The notes under the pieces are model-generated. The model searched no databases and was not told the origin of the DNA. It saw only the letters and a program-made list of their open reading frames with translations. 34,345 bases of DNA, taken from Elainella saxicola E1 (lineage in GTDB: Bacteria > Cyanobacteriota > Cyanobacteriia > Elainellales > Elainellaceae). The stretch is from the NCBI GenBank assembly GCA_002796835.1, contig LUGL01000097.1, positions 354-34,698 of the forward strand. Reading direction: 5' to 3'. Numbering within the stretch: the first letter of the stretch is position 1; each line of letters starts with the position of its first letter. Shown piece by piece: positions 7,914-16,435 of this stretch. The translations under genes were made by a program, and so were the position numbers.

Positions 7914-8654
7914 CTATTTGGCTCGACTAATCACAAAATCCACCAGTCCCGGCAGCCATTGTTCTACCCATATGAAAGCCTGGTAGTAGCGGGGAATGAC
8001 AACCTCTCGACGGGGATGGATTGCTAATTGAGCGATCGCCCGTGCCACAATTTCTGGTCCAGGCAGGTTACCCGAACGGTTAGCGGTCATTGCAGTCCGG
8101 ATGAATCCAGGTGACACCAGGCAAACCTCGACCCCTGTATTGCGTAACTGTCGCCGTAGTCCCAGCGAAAAGCCTCGCATTCCAAATTTGGAGGCAGAGT
8201 AAAGCGAATCGATCGCAATTTGGCTGGCCACAGAGGCAACCGAAATGATGGTGCCTTGGCGACGCTCCAACATTCCAGGCAGCAAGGCTTGAGTGAGCAA
8301 CATCACGCCTAATAAGTTGGTGCGAATGACATGATCAATTTTTTCGCAGGTAACTTCTGAAAATTTGCCGGATCCAATCCCTGCGTTATTCACTAAGATG
8401 TCAACTTGACCGTATTTCTCTGCGACTTGTTGAGCGAGAGCCAGAATTTGGCCTGGGTCAGAGAGATCGGTCGGTATGGCGAGGGCTGTTCCCCCTTGGG
8501 CTTGAATGGTTTGTTGAACGGTCTGTAGCGCTTCAATTCGACGAGCCGCCAGCACAACGGTTGCTCCTTGCTGGGCTAGCTGATAAGCCGTTGCTTCCCC
8601 AATCCCAGAGCTGGCTCCAGTGACGATCGCAATTTTGTTTGCCAGACTTGCCAT
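7914..8654 (-). CDS. Classical short-chain dehydrogenase/reductase
   Basis: A 246-residue NAD(P)-dependent SDR. Visible motifs are the cofactor loop TGASSGIGEA (12-21), NNAG (89-92), a catalytic Ser near 138, and YxxxK at Y152/K156 (YSASKFG), followed by the SPGFIRT motif. The AARR after the second strand fits NADP(H) preference. The frame stays open far upstream (to 9185) across the opposite gene, but the family start is the ATG at 8654 (MASLANKIAIVTGASSG); the extension has no domain. It is divergent from the oxidoreductase/P450/MATE genes and shares a 162-bp promoter region with them, so a linked role is possible but unproven. Substrate unknown. Confidence 0.88.
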   Translation of the reverse strand: MASLANKIAIVTGASSGIGEATAYQLAQQGATVVLAARRIEALQTVQQTIQAQGGTALAIPTDLSDPGQILALAQQVAEKYGQVDILVNNAGIGSGKFSEVTCEKIDHVIRTNLLGVMLLTQALLPGMLERRQGTIISVASVASQIAIDSLYSASKFGMRGFSLGLRRQLRNTGVEVCLVSPGFIRTAMTANRSGNLPGPEIVARAIAQLAIHPRREVVIPRYYQAFIWVEQWLPGLVDFVISRAK

Positions 8655-8816
8655 AGATACCGATCGAGAAGATGCAATGGAAGGGGGATAACAGCTTTCA
8701 CTATACCCCAAATTGTAAGGTCGCCCACCTGGGGGACGATTTCGCCATTTCTCCTCCTCTATACTAGAGCTGAGAACCGTCTTTATCGACAATTTAGAGT
8801 CAAGGGTTGGAGAATC

Positions 8817-10157
8817 GTGAGTCAAGTCTATGATGTGGTGATCGTTGGGGGTGGAGTTGCTGGAACCGCTTTGTTGTATGCGTTGACGGCCTTCACGGAT
8901 TTGAAGCGGGTGGCCCTCGTCGAGAAGTATCCTCGTGTGGCTTCCGTCAACTCTAGAGCAACGAATAACAGCCAAACGATTCACTGCGGCGACATCGAGA
9001 CGAACTACACTCTGGAAAAAGCCCTTAAAGTCCGGCGATCGGCTCAGATGCTGGTGCGTTACGGTTCTGAGTTGCCGCCGACCGTACGGGAAAAGGTGAT
9101 TTACCACTTTCCGAAAATGGTGATTGGGGTAGGCTCTGAGGAATGTGCATTCCTGCGGCAACGCTATCAAGTCTTCAAACCCCATTTCACGGGAATGCAG
9201 TTTCTAGAAAAGTCACAGATTGCTGACGTGGAACCTAACGTCATTCGAGTGGATGGGACAGAGCGTCCAGAGGAAGTGGTGGCGATCGCCATTGCGGATG
9301 AATATACTGCGATCAATTATGGTGAATTATCCCAATCTTTCGTCGATCAGGCTCGACTGGTTGCAGATAAAACGGTGGATTTGAAGCTGGGACAGCCTGT
9401 TCAAGCGATCGAGCCGATCGGCACAAATTATCGGATTGTGACGGCAGAGGAAACATTGACTGCGAGATTCGTCGTGGTTTCAGCAGGGGGGCATAGCCTG
9501 CTATTTGCACATCGTATGGGGATTGGTCTGGAATATTCCTGTTTGCCGGTAGCAGGTAACTTCTATTTCACGCCGCAAATCTTGAATGGTAAAGTTTATA
9601 CGGTCCAGAATGACAAGTTGCCGTTTGCAGCAATTCATGGCGATCCTGATGTGACAACCCCTGGTAAAACGAGATTTGGTCCGACTGCATTGCCGCTGCC
9701 CTTGCTAGAACGGGATAATCTCAAGACAGTTGTTGATTATCTAGAAGTGCTGAGGCTGGATAAAACGGTGGCTAGCGTCATGTGGGATTTGTTTAAGGTA
9801 AAAGATATTCGCAACTATATTTTTAAGAATATGGCGTTTGAGATGCCGTTGGTGAATCGTCGCCTGTTCTTACAGGATGCACGGAAGATCGTGCCCTCGC
9901 TTCAGTTGGAAGATCTGGAATTTGCCAAAGGCGTGGGAGGAGTGCGGCCCCAGTTGATCGATCGGTTGCAGCACAAACTAATTTTAGGACAGGCAGAGAT
10001 CGATCCCGGCAATGGTCTTTGCTTTAATATTACGCCTTCTCCAGGAGCCACCACCTGTCTGGGTAATGCTGAACAAGATCTACTGCGCATTCAGGCCCAC
10101 TTGGGTTGTGAGTTCGATCGATCCTGGTTTGAAGCAGAGGAAATGTCGGTTTCTTAG
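8817..10157 (+). CDS. FAD-dependent oxidoreductase, malate:quinone oxidoreductase-like
   Basis: A 446-residue flavoprotein. The N-terminal dinucleotide-binding motif VIVGGGVAGTALLYAL (residues 8-23) followed by an acidic strand end (VALVEKY) binds the FAD ADP moiety. The block ARFVVVSAGGHSLLFAHRMG and the later VAGNFYFTP, KLPFAAIHGDPDV and TRFGPTALPLPLLER follow the order seen in malate:quinone oxidoreductases, but the canonical Mqo substrate-loop sequence is different here (NNSQTIHCGDIETNY). It may therefore oxidise another hydroxy acid. Translation starts at a GTG (8817). It lies 51 bp before the P450 gene in the same direction and is probably cotranscribed with it. Confidence 0.72.
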   Translation: MSQVYDVVIVGGGVAGTALLYALTAFTDLKRVALVEKYPRVASVNSRATNNSQTIHCGDIETNYTLEKALKVRRSAQMLVRYGSELPPTVREKVIYHFPKMVIGVGSEECAFLRQRYQVFKPHFTGMQFLEKSQIADVEPNVIRVDGTERPEEVVAIAIADEYTAINYGELSQSFVDQARLVADKTVDLKLGQPVQAIEPIGTNYRIVTAEETLTARFVVVSAGGHSLLFAHRMGIGLEYSCLPVAGNFYFTPQILNGKVYTVQNDKLPFAAIHGDPDVTTPGKTRFGPTALPLPLLERDNLKTVVDYLEVLRLDKTVASVMWDLFKVKDIRNYIFKNMAFEMPLVNRRLFLQDARKIVPSLQLEDLEFAKGVGGVRPQLIDRLQHKLILGQAEIDPGNGLCFNITPSPGATTCLGNAEQDLLRIQAHLGCEFDRSWFEAEEMSVS

Positions 10158-10208
10158 CTGAACGGTTAGTCTAAATCCAGCAATTGCTGAGCAAACGAGA
10201 GGTAAACA

Positions 10209-11585
10209 ATGGCACTTCCCCCCGGTCCCCAAACTCCCCGTTTCATTCGGATGCTCAAGCTGATTGGCCGTCCGCTGGAATATCTCGAAGATTATTACCG
10301 GATCTACGGAGATATATTTGCGGTAGGTCAAAATCGCCCTCCGGCTGTAGTATATGTCAACCATCCTGACGGCATTCAACAAATTTTTGCGGCTGAGCCC
10401 GATCGCTTTCGGTCTGGTAGTGGGGGACAGGTTTTACGGTTTTTGCTGGGTGATGCTTCTCTGGTAGTTTTGGATGGCGATCGGCATTTACAGCGTCGTC
10501 GGTTGTTGATGCCGCCTTTTCACGGTGAGCGGTTACGGGTCTATCATCAGTTGATTTGCCAGATTACGCAGCGGGCAACGGCTTCCTGGCAGACTGGACA
10601 AACCTTTCAGGTGCGAACCTTAATGCAGGAGATTACGCTGAGCGTCATTTTGCAGGCGGTATTTGGATTGCAGGAGGGCGATCGATTTAATCAACTCAAG
10701 TCTTTGCTGAGTCAAATGCTGGATGCGTTGGGTTCTCCGTTGGCCGCATCGCTGATTTTCTTTCCTGCTTTGCAAAAAGATTGGGGAGCCTGGAGTCCTT
10801 GGGGTCGCTTTGTACGCTTGAAGCAGCAGGTAGATGACCTGATCTATCAAGAAATTCGTGAAAGGAAAGCGACTGGGCTCTCCGATCGCGCTGATATTTT
10901 GAGTCTATTAATGTCGGCACGCGATGAAGCTGGACAGCCGATGCAGGAAGTGGAACTGCGCGATGAACTGATGACACTGCTAACAGCGGGCCATGAAACG
11001 ACGGCTTCGGCGCTGACCTGGGCATTATATTGGGTTCATGCTCTGCCGGAAGTTGAAACCAAACTGCGAGCGGAACTCCAGCAATTGGGCGATCATCCTG
11101 ATCCGGCTGAAATAGCGCGGTTGCCCTATCTGACGGCAGTTTGTCAGGAAACCTTGCGAATCTACCCAATTACGCTCACGACGGGAGTACGGGTTTTGAC
11201 CACGCCAATGGAAATTCTGGGTTATGAGTTGCCTGCGGGAACTGTATTGTTTCCCTGTACCTATCTGGTGCATCACAATCCCCAACTCTATCCCCAATCG
11301 AAGCAGTTTCGGCCCGATCGCTTCCTGGAACGGCAGTTTGCACCCTACGAGTTTTTGCCCTTTGGTGGGGGGCTTCGTTATTGTATCGGAGCGGCATTGG
11401 CTTTGCTAGAGATGAAATTAGTGCTGGCAACGCTGTTGCAGCATTGGCAGTTTGGCTTGATTGATCACCGACCGATAAAACCAGTGCGGCGAAGCTTGAC
11501 GATGGCTCCTCCTGCAGGTTTGTCTATGAAGGTCAGACCATTGATTCAACAAGGAACCGAGGAAGTTCTGGAGAATGTTAAGTGA
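10209..11585 (+). CDS. Cytochrome P450, CYP110-like
   Basis: A 458-residue soluble P450. Hallmarks are the I-helix oxygen-binding motif AGHETTAS (about 260-267), the K-helix ExxR in ETLRIYP (about 314), and the haem loop FLPFGGGLRYCIG with Cys392 as thiolate ligand. The N-terminal PPGPQTPRFIRMLKLI and overall layout match the cyanobacterial CYP110 family, whose members hydroxylate or desaturate fatty acids, terpenes and other hydrophobic substrates. The substrate here is not visible from sequence. GAGGT lies about five bases before the ATG. The stop codon overlaps the GTG start of the MATE gene, so the two are translationally coupled. No ferredoxin or reductase gene is adjacent. Confidence 0.93.
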   Translation: MALPPGPQTPRFIRMLKLIGRPLEYLEDYYRIYGDIFAVGQNRPPAVVYVNHPDGIQQIFAAEPDRFRSGSGGQVLRFLLGDASLVVLDGDRHLQRRRLLMPPFHGERLRVYHQLICQITQRATASWQTGQTFQVRTLMQEITLSVILQAVFGLQEGDRFNQLKSLLSQMLDALGSPLAASLIFFPALQKDWGAWSPWGRFVRLKQQVDDLIYQEIRERKATGLSDRADILSLLMSARDEAGQPMQEVELRDELMTLLTAGHETTASALTWALYWVHALPEVETKLRAELQQLGDHPDPAEIARLPYLTAVCQETLRIYPITLTTGVRVLTTPMEILGYELPAGTVLFPCTYLVHHNPQLYPQSKQFRPDRFLERQFAPYEFLPFGGGLRYCIGAALALLEMKLVLATLLQHWQFGLIDHRPIKPVRRSLTMAPPAGLSMKVRPLIQQGTEEVLENVK

Positions 11586-12901
11586 ATGACGTAAAGCAAT
11601 CTCCAGGATTTTTGGATCAGTTTTTTCGGTTGGCGATCGTCAATATTCTCTCAAATCTGATGGTGCCGCTTGCTGGCCTGATCGATGTGGCCTTCCTGGG
11701 CCATTTAGCAGAAATTCGACATCTGGCTGGGGTGGCACTGGCAACGGTGTTATTTAACTATATCTACTGGCTGCTCAACTTCTTGCGCATGGCGACTACG
11801 GGCACGACTGCTCAAGCGATCGGACGGAATGAACCTGATACGGTTCTGTTAATCGCGTTACGAAATGGTGCGATCGCTCTAGTTTTGGGCTTACTGCTGC
11901 TGCTGTTTCGGGCTCCAATTAAGACAATCGGCTTTTTGCTATTGAGTGCTACGCCGGATGTGAAAGCGACGGGAGAGGCGTTCTATGATGCGTTAATTTG
12001 GGGTGCACCTGCAAATTTGCTTGGCTTTGTGATTGTAGGTTGGTTTTTAGGCCGATCGCAAAGTAGTAAAGTGCTGCTGCTCTCTACAGTGGTCAGTTTG
12101 GCCAATGTGGTGCTGGATTATTGGTTTATTGTTCGTTTTGGGTGGGGTAGCGCTGGAGCTGGGGCCGCAACGGCAGTGAGTCAATATTTGATGTTGGGGG
12201 TAGGCCTGCTGCTGATTGTCCGTGAACTGCGATGGCAACAGGTACAGACTGTGCTGCCAAGAGTTTGGGATGTTCCGGCTTTGCAAGCAGCCTTTATTCT
12301 CAATGGTGAAATTGTGATTCGTACGTTTGCATTAGTTACGACATTCTCGCTATTTACGAATTTAAGTTCAGCCATCAGCACGATCGCTCTAGCAGCCAAT
12401 ACGGTATTACTCCAAGTGATCACTTTTGCGGCCTATTTTATTGATGGGTTAGCCTTTGCGACTGAGAGTATGGCTGGAATGCTACAAGGTCAGGGCAGAA
12501 CGGATCGACTAAAACAACTCGTTTGGATGTCGGGTTCTGCAAGTTTAGTTTGTGGGCTTCTGTTTGCGATCGCCTTCATTACTGGATCTCAATCTCTGTT
12601 TCGTGTACTGACTAGTCATGCTGATGTACTCGCTCAGATCCAACAATATGTTCTATGGCTGTTTCCTGTGCTGGGATTTGGATCGATTGCCTACATGCTG
12701 GATGGCTATTTTTTGGGTCTGACGCAGGGTAGAATTCTACGCCAATCGACCGTAATTGCAGCGCTGGGCTTTCTGCCGATCGCCCTATTGAGCTGGCAGT
12801 TACAGAATATACATTTACTCTGGTTTGCCTTGTCATTTTTTATGTTCCTACGAGCGTTTACGCTAGGATTGCAAGTTTTTAAAGCTAAGAATGCAGGTTG
12901 A
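11582..12901 (+). CDS. MATE-family efflux transporter (DinF-like)
   Basis: A 439-residue polytopic membrane protein with about twelve hydrophobic segments arranged as two similar halves. The N-terminal ANILSN-type start (IVNILSNLMVPLAGLIDVAF, residues 18-37) with GHLAEIRHLAGVALAT matches MATE exporters of the DinF branch. These antiporters expel organic cations or amphiphiles using a sodium or proton gradient. The GTG start at 11582 overlaps the P450 stop in a GTGA arrangement, with GGAG upstream, indicating coupled translation. The P450 product or a toxic intermediate is a natural candidate cargo; that is inference from position. Confidence 0.92.
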   Translation: MNDVKQSPGFLDQFFRLAIVNILSNLMVPLAGLIDVAFLGHLAEIRHLAGVALATVLFNYIYWLLNFLRMATTGTTAQAIGRNEPDTVLLIALRNGAIALVLGLLLLLFRAPIKTIGFLLLSATPDVKATGEAFYDALIWGAPANLLGFVIVGWFLGRSQSSKVLLLSTVVSLANVVLDYWFIVRFGWGSAGAGAATAVSQYLMLGVGLLLIVRELRWQQVQTVLPRVWDVPALQAAFILNGEIVIRTFALVTTFSLFTNLSSAISTIALAANTVLLQVITFAAYFIDGLAFATESMAGMLQGQGRTDRLKQLVWMSGSASLVCGLLFAIAFITGSQSLFRVLTSHADVLAQIQQYVLWLFPVLGFGSIAYMLDGYFLGLTQGRILRQSTVIAALGFLPIALLSWQLQNIHLLWFALSFFMFLRAFTLGLQVFKAKNAG

Positions 12902-12988
12902 AACGGATTAATCGATCGTCCAATTCTGAAATATTGAGGTAAATGGTACAATTGCATTACCCTTAAGCTTTTTATTAAGAGCTGCACC

Positions 12989-13909
12989 ATGAAGTTTATT
13001 AACCCTAAAACCGATTTTGCGTTTAAGAAAATTTTTGGTGCTAACAGCAGCAAAGATATTTTGATCGGTTTTCTCAATGCCATTCTTTATCAAGAGAGGC
13101 CAATGATTCAGGGCTTGGAAATTCTCGATCCCTACCAAGCGCCTCGCATTGTTGGCATGAAGGATTCCTATTTGGATGTGAAAGCGACCTTAAACGATGG
13201 CAAGACTGTCATCATTGAAATGCAGGTGCTGAATGTGTTGGGCTTTGAGAAACGGGTGCTTTACAATGCGGCCAAGGCATTCTCAATCCAACTTTCCATT
13301 GGGGAAGACTATACCTTCCTTAACCCGGTGATCGCCTTGACGATTACTGACTTTGAGATGTTTGAGGGCAGCCCGAAGGTGATTTCCTGCTACCGCCTTA
13401 AGGAAAAAGATGAGTTGACCGACTACAGTGATGATATTGAGTTGGTGTTTGTGGAACTGCCCAAGTTCAATAAGCAGCTCGATGAATTAACTAGCGTGAC
13501 GGATAAGTGGCTGTATTTTTTGAAGCTGGCAAACAAATTGGATTCTGTGCCGCCTTCGATCGCAGAAGTGCCTGAGATCAAACGCGCCTTTGATGTCGCC
13601 CAACAAAGCAACCTCAGCCGAGAAGAGTTAGAGCTCCTGGAGAAACGAGAGATGTTTTTGCACGATAGCCGCAACGCCATTTTGAAGGCTCAGATACAGG
13701 CAGAACAGAAGGGGCTAGCAAAAGGACTGGAGCAGGGATTGGAGCAGGGATTGGAGCAGGGATTGGAGCAGGGATTGGAGCAGGGACGCGCAGAAGGCTC
13801 CCAAGAAAAAGCAAGGCAGATTGCCCGATCGCTCGTTAACATTTTAGACGTTGAAACGATCAGTCAAACGACAGGTTTGAGTATTGCCGAAATTGAGCAG
13901 CTTCGCTAA
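12989..13909 (+). CDS. Rpn-family recombination-promoting nuclease / PD-(D/E)XK transposase-like protein
   Basis: A 306-residue protein of the Rpn (transposase_31 / PDDEXK_2) family. The opening MKFINPKTDFAFKKIFG is characteristic. DVKATLNDGKTVIIEMQV (about 53-70) supplies the nuclease Asp and E-x-Q residues. YFLKLANKLDSVP near 175 is the usual middle motif. The C terminus carries a GLEQ tandem repeat (about residues 246-265) and ends in the helical GLSIAEIEQLR typical of the family. In Enterobacteria such proteins act as nucleases and some protect against phage. An internal ATG at 13652 (Met222), preceded by GGAG, could start an 85-residue C-terminal product. The gene overlaps the convergent SDR gene by four bases. 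Confidence 0.85.
   Translation: MKFINPKTDFAFKKIFGANSSKDILIGFLNAILYQERPMIQGLEILDPYQAPRIVGMKDSYLDVKATLNDGKTVIIEMQVLNVLGFEKRVLYNAAKAFSIQLSIGEDYTFLNPVIALTITDFEMFEGSPKVISCYRLKEKDELTDYSDDIELVFVELPKFNKQLDELTSVTDKWLYFLKLANKLDSVPPSIAEVPEIKRAFDVAQQSNLSREELELLEKREMFLHDSRNAILKAQIQAEQKGLAKGLEQGLEQGLEQGLEQGLEQGRAEGSQEKARQIARSLVNILDVETISQTTGLSIAEIEQLR
13724..13783 (+). repeat. Five in-frame 12-bp tandem repeats
   Basis: Unit GGATTGGAGCAG (Gly-Leu-Glu-Gln) is repeated five times: the first copy has ACT in place of ATT, the next four are identical. Being twelve bases, gain or loss of a unit keeps the Rpn reading frame and changes only the length of the linker before the C-terminal helix. Confidence 0.95.
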
Positions 13910-14763
13910 CTGCCACTCCGAACGACCTGATTTTGTGACGAGGCAGGGGTTAATTGCGCAAACAATCCTGCCCAATCGATGACAGATGGCCGATCGCCCT
14001 GATTAATTAACTCAAAGCATTGGTTTATTGTGCTGGGATATTTCAAACATTCAACGCAGGCGGCAGCAACATCAATGCGGCTGGCTTGTCCTGTTAAAGT
14101 ATCTCCTGTTTCAATCACAAGACCCAATTTGCCCTGGGTAGTGGCCTTCAATAGGGTATTGAGGTCATAGGAAGTAAAAGGTCCGTCGATCAGCCGACCG
14201 GGACGAACGATCGTATAGGGCAGTCCCGATTGAATAATTGCCTGTTCGCCTTTTTGCTTGGCATCTAGTACCCCGAAAGCATTGAGAATACCATAGGGTG
14301 GCTTATCCTTGCGCTCAACTCCGATGGAAGACACAAACACAAATCGCTGCAAATTTGCAGGAGCTGCTTGAACGAGATGGATTACCCCTGCTGCATCCAC
14401 CTGTTCTGGACTATTTTGGGCCTTGGCAAGACGATAGGATTGATCGGTATAGAGTTTGCCCCACTCTAACAAGCGCTGAAGACTGTTGGGGGGAGAAGCG
14501 AAGTTAAAATTCCATTTAGCGGAGGGGAAAGCAGTTGTACCAGTGCAGCAGAGAATGGCCTGGATATCCTGTATGGCATGGGGCAGAGTTTCAGGATTGC
14601 GAATATCGCCGATCGCAATTTCCACCTGATCGTTAAACATTTGTCTTGCTTTTTCAGCATTCCGGGTGAGAATCCGAACGCGATACCCTTGTTCCAACAA
14701 ATAAGCAACGGTCAATTGACCAACGCCGCCGGTAGCTCCTACAACCAAAACTGACTGAATCAT
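13906..14763 (-). CDS. NmrA-like atypical SDR, NAD(P)-binding protein
   Basis: A 285-residue atypical short-chain dehydrogenase. The N-terminal VLVVGATGGVGQLTVAYLL (residues 5-23) is the NADP-binding TGxxGxxG-type loop of this group, followed by an Arg (RVRILTRN) that suits NADP. FVFVSSIGVERKD, then YTIVRPGRLIDGP and RIDVAAACVECL are conserved stations in the NmrA/Ycf39/Tic62-like branch, which often acts as a redox sensor or assembly factor and not as an enzyme. An insertion at about 95-115 (KWNFNFASPPNSLQRLLEW) is unusual. It is convergent with the Rpn gene. Specific function unknown. Confidence 0.8.
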   Translation of the reverse strand: MIQSVLVVGATGGVGQLTVAYLLEQGYRVRILTRNAEKARQMFNDQVEIAIGDIRNPETLPHAIQDIQAILCCTGTTAFPSAKWNFNFASPPNSLQRLLEWGKLYTDQSYRLAKAQNSPEQVDAAGVIHLVQAAPANLQRFVFVSSIGVERKDKPPYGILNAFGVLDAKQKGEQAIIQSGLPYTIVRPGRLIDGPFTSYDLNTLLKATTQGKLGLVIETGDTLTGQASRIDVAAACVECLKYPSTINQCFELINQGDRPSVIDWAGLFAQLTPASSQNQVVRSGS

Positions 14764-15088
14764 CGATTGCTCTCCAAAGTCAAGTCCACTGCTATTGCTG
14801 GATCTTATGAAATCTTATTTCCCTTGTTCCCCTTATCTTACTGCTCGATAAACGACTGATAAATGCCTCTAGAAGGGGATTTAAACCAGTCTGTCGATCG
14901 GATTGATGGCATTTTTGTGGCATTTACGACCCGCCCTGTTCGGGTCTCTAAATCTTTAGGGGGACAAAAAATCCAGGGGAAAACTGGCATACTGGGGCCA
15001 AAATTGCTCGATTTGAGCAAATGTACTAGATCTCTTGAGAGAGATGTACTACAATGCCTAGAATTCACTCTGATGAGAGGTTATCGAG
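14764..15088 (+). promoter_or_regulatory. HU gene upstream region with two adjacent hairpins
   Basis: This 325-bp gap serves the HU gene and, on the other strand, the NmrA-like gene. At its right end two perfect inverted repeats lie close together: TTGCTC/GAGCAA with a GATTT loop (15004-15020) and ATCTCT/AGAGAT with a TGAG loop (15030-15045). The heptamer ATGTACT flanks the second one (15021-15027 and 15044-15050). They end about 40 bases before the start codon and would probably lie in the leader RNA or act as operator sites. No open frame in this gap looks real. Confidence 0.45.
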
Positions 15089-15364
15089 ATGAACAAGGGA
15101 GAATTAGTGGACGCGATCGCGTCTAAGGCCCAAACTTCCAAAAAAGATGCTGATGCCATTTTGACTGCAACTGTGGAAATCATCATGGATGCGGTGGCAA
15201 ATGGTGACAAGGTGACGCTGGTTGGTTTCGGAACGTTTGAACCCCGCAAACGGGCAGCCCGAGAAGGCCGCAACCCTCAAACTGGTAAGGCAATTCAAAT
15301 TCCAGAAACGACAGTTCCTGCTTTTTCTGCGGGTAAGCAGTTTAAGGAAGTCGTGGCGAAATAG
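15089..15364 (+). CDS. hup: HU family nucleoid DNA-binding protein
   Basis: A 91-residue HU/IHF-fold protein that dimerises and bends DNA with little sequence preference, compacting the nucleoid. MNKGELVDAIASKA opens the helical dimerisation part; the DNA-gripping arm signature GFGTFEPRKRAAREGRNPQT is at about residues 46-65, and the end (PAFSAGKQFKEVV) is standard. The length is the normal one for HU. GAGAGG about eight bases before the ATG supports the start. A short gene follows nine bases downstream and a terminator closes the unit at 15650-15682. Confidence 0.97.
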   Translation: MNKGELVDAIASKAQTSKKDADAILTATVEIIMDAVANGDKVTLVGFGTFEPRKRAAREGRNPQTGKAIQIPETTVPAFSAGKQFKEVVAK

Positions 15365-15372
15365 CGGATTGC

Positions 15373-15585
15373 ATGGAGCAATTCAAACCGTGCGATCGGG
15401 TAATGACGCAATCGGGGCGTTTGGGGCGTGTGCAGCATCCTTGGGTTTGGAATGCAATCGAGCTACCTGGATATTGTCTGGTGCTTTTTGAAGGTCATTC
15501 CATGCCACGCTGGGTTCGGGTTGATCAACTTTCGCTGCAAAATAAGCCTGTCTTTCAACCCCTAAAAAAAGGCGAAATCCTCTAG
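15373..15585 (+). CDS. Small hypothetical protein downstream of HU (70 aa)
   Basis: A 70-residue soluble protein starting eight bases after the HU stop. The sequence (DRVMTQSGRLGRVQHPWVW, then LVLFEGHSMPRWVRVDQL) alternates hydrophobic and polar residues as in a small beta-barrel, and the Gly-Arg-Val pattern is reminiscent of KOW/SH3-like folds; that is only an impression. No Shine-Dalgarno sequence is obvious, so it may rely on translation of HU. Its position inside the HU unit, before the terminator, makes cotranscription likely. Function unknown. Confidence 0.65.
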   Translation: MEQFKPCDRVMTQSGRLGRVQHPWVWNAIELPGYCLVLFEGHSMPRWVRVDQLSLQNKPVFQPLKKGEIL

Positions 15586-15649
15586 TTTCCAATGCGTCTG
15601 CTGAATTGGAACCGATCGAAGATTCCGCTAAAAATCAAGTTTATTAAGA

Positions 15650-15682
15650 GTTGAGGGTTAGTCATGCTGCCCTCAACTTTTT
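15650..15682 (+). terminator. Bidirectional intrinsic terminator
   Basis: Perfect stem GTTGAGGG (15650-15657) and CCCTCAAC (15670-15677) with a 12-base loop, followed by TTTTT on the plus strand. The A-rich left flank lengthens the stem and gives a weaker T-rich tail on the minus strand, so it can end both the HU unit and the convergent sulfotransferase gene. Confidence 0.85.
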
Positions 15683-15689
15683 AGTAGTT

Positions 15690-16358
15690 CTAGTTGCCCT
15701 GAATCAATTGTTTAGAAAACTCGCCGAAGGAAGCTCGATCGTTCAAATGCGGGAAAGGCATATCTGGAATGGGTCTCTCTAAAAAGCGGCAGAGCGGTTC
15801 CCAGCCTTCTTTCACTTGATAAATCAGCAGACGATCGGCAGGTACAATTTGCTTCACCTGCTCAATGTGCTGCTGAAAAACCTGAATGGCATAGGCTTTA
15901 TCCGCGAATTTGCCCTGAAAGCCTGATTGCCAAACCTGATCGGCAAGGCGAAAAATGCGGCCAATTTGGCGCGATCGGGCTGAAAAAGGCAATTGGAACA
16001 GCATTAGCAACTTCTGCAAGGGGGTTGGTCCAGCCTGATAGACGGTGGCTTTGGTGCTCTCATACCAGCTATCCGGATCGCGCGTGGTCAGAATCACCTT
16101 GGCTTGGGGATAGGCTTGCATGAGCTGTGGATAATAAATATTGCCAGGAAAATCGACGATCGCCTGATACCCCTGAAATAGAGATGCCCAGTCTACAGGC
16201 TGTTGGTGATGGGCTGCTTCCCAATAGCTCACCTGCTCAGGATGTTGCAGCAATTCAACCATGTGATAGCACTTATTAAATCCGAGTTCTTCAAGGGCTG
16301 CCTTGAGCGAAAGGGTGCCAGTGCGCCCGAAGCCTGCACCAATGATTTGAAGCGTCAT
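15690..16358 (-). CDS. Sulfotransferase family protein (PAPS-dependent type)
   Basis: A 222-residue P-loop protein. IGAGFGRTGTLSLKAAL (about residues 5-21) is the 5'-phosphosulfate-binding loop of the Sulfotransfer_4 family, and VILTTRDPDSWYES near 88-101 is the 3'-phosphate-binding motif. KCYHMVELLQHP and the VKEGWEPLCRFLERPIPDMPFPHLN block near the C terminus are characteristic of this branch, found in bacteria, plants and invertebrates. It would move sulfate from PAPS to a small or glycan acceptor, which cannot be named from sequence. Cytoplasmic; no signal peptide. Convergent with the HU unit. Confidence 0.85.
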   Translation of the reverse strand: MTLQIIGAGFGRTGTLSLKAALEELGFNKCYHMVELLQHPEQVSYWEAAHHQQPVDWASLFQGYQAIVDFPGNIYYPQLMQAYPQAKVILTTRDPDSWYESTKATVYQAGPTPLQKLLMLFQLPFSARSRQIGRIFRLADQVWQSGFQGKFADKAYAIQVFQQHIEQVKQIVPADRLLIYQVKEGWEPLCRFLERPIPDMPFPHLNDRASFGEFSKQLIQGN

Positions 16359-16435
16359 AAGCAGTTCAAGTAGAGTTTGCTAAAGGATTATGGTTTTGAT
16401 ACTAATCGAATTGATTCTGGCCTGTTGAGAGCCTG

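Noticed and set aside
8655..9185. N-terminal extension of the SDR frame
   Set aside because: Runs antisense through the oxidoreductase gene; the family begins at the ATG at 8654.
13724..13783. CRISPR-like array
   Set aside because: Units are 12 bp, contiguous and in frame within a protein gene; there are no spacers.
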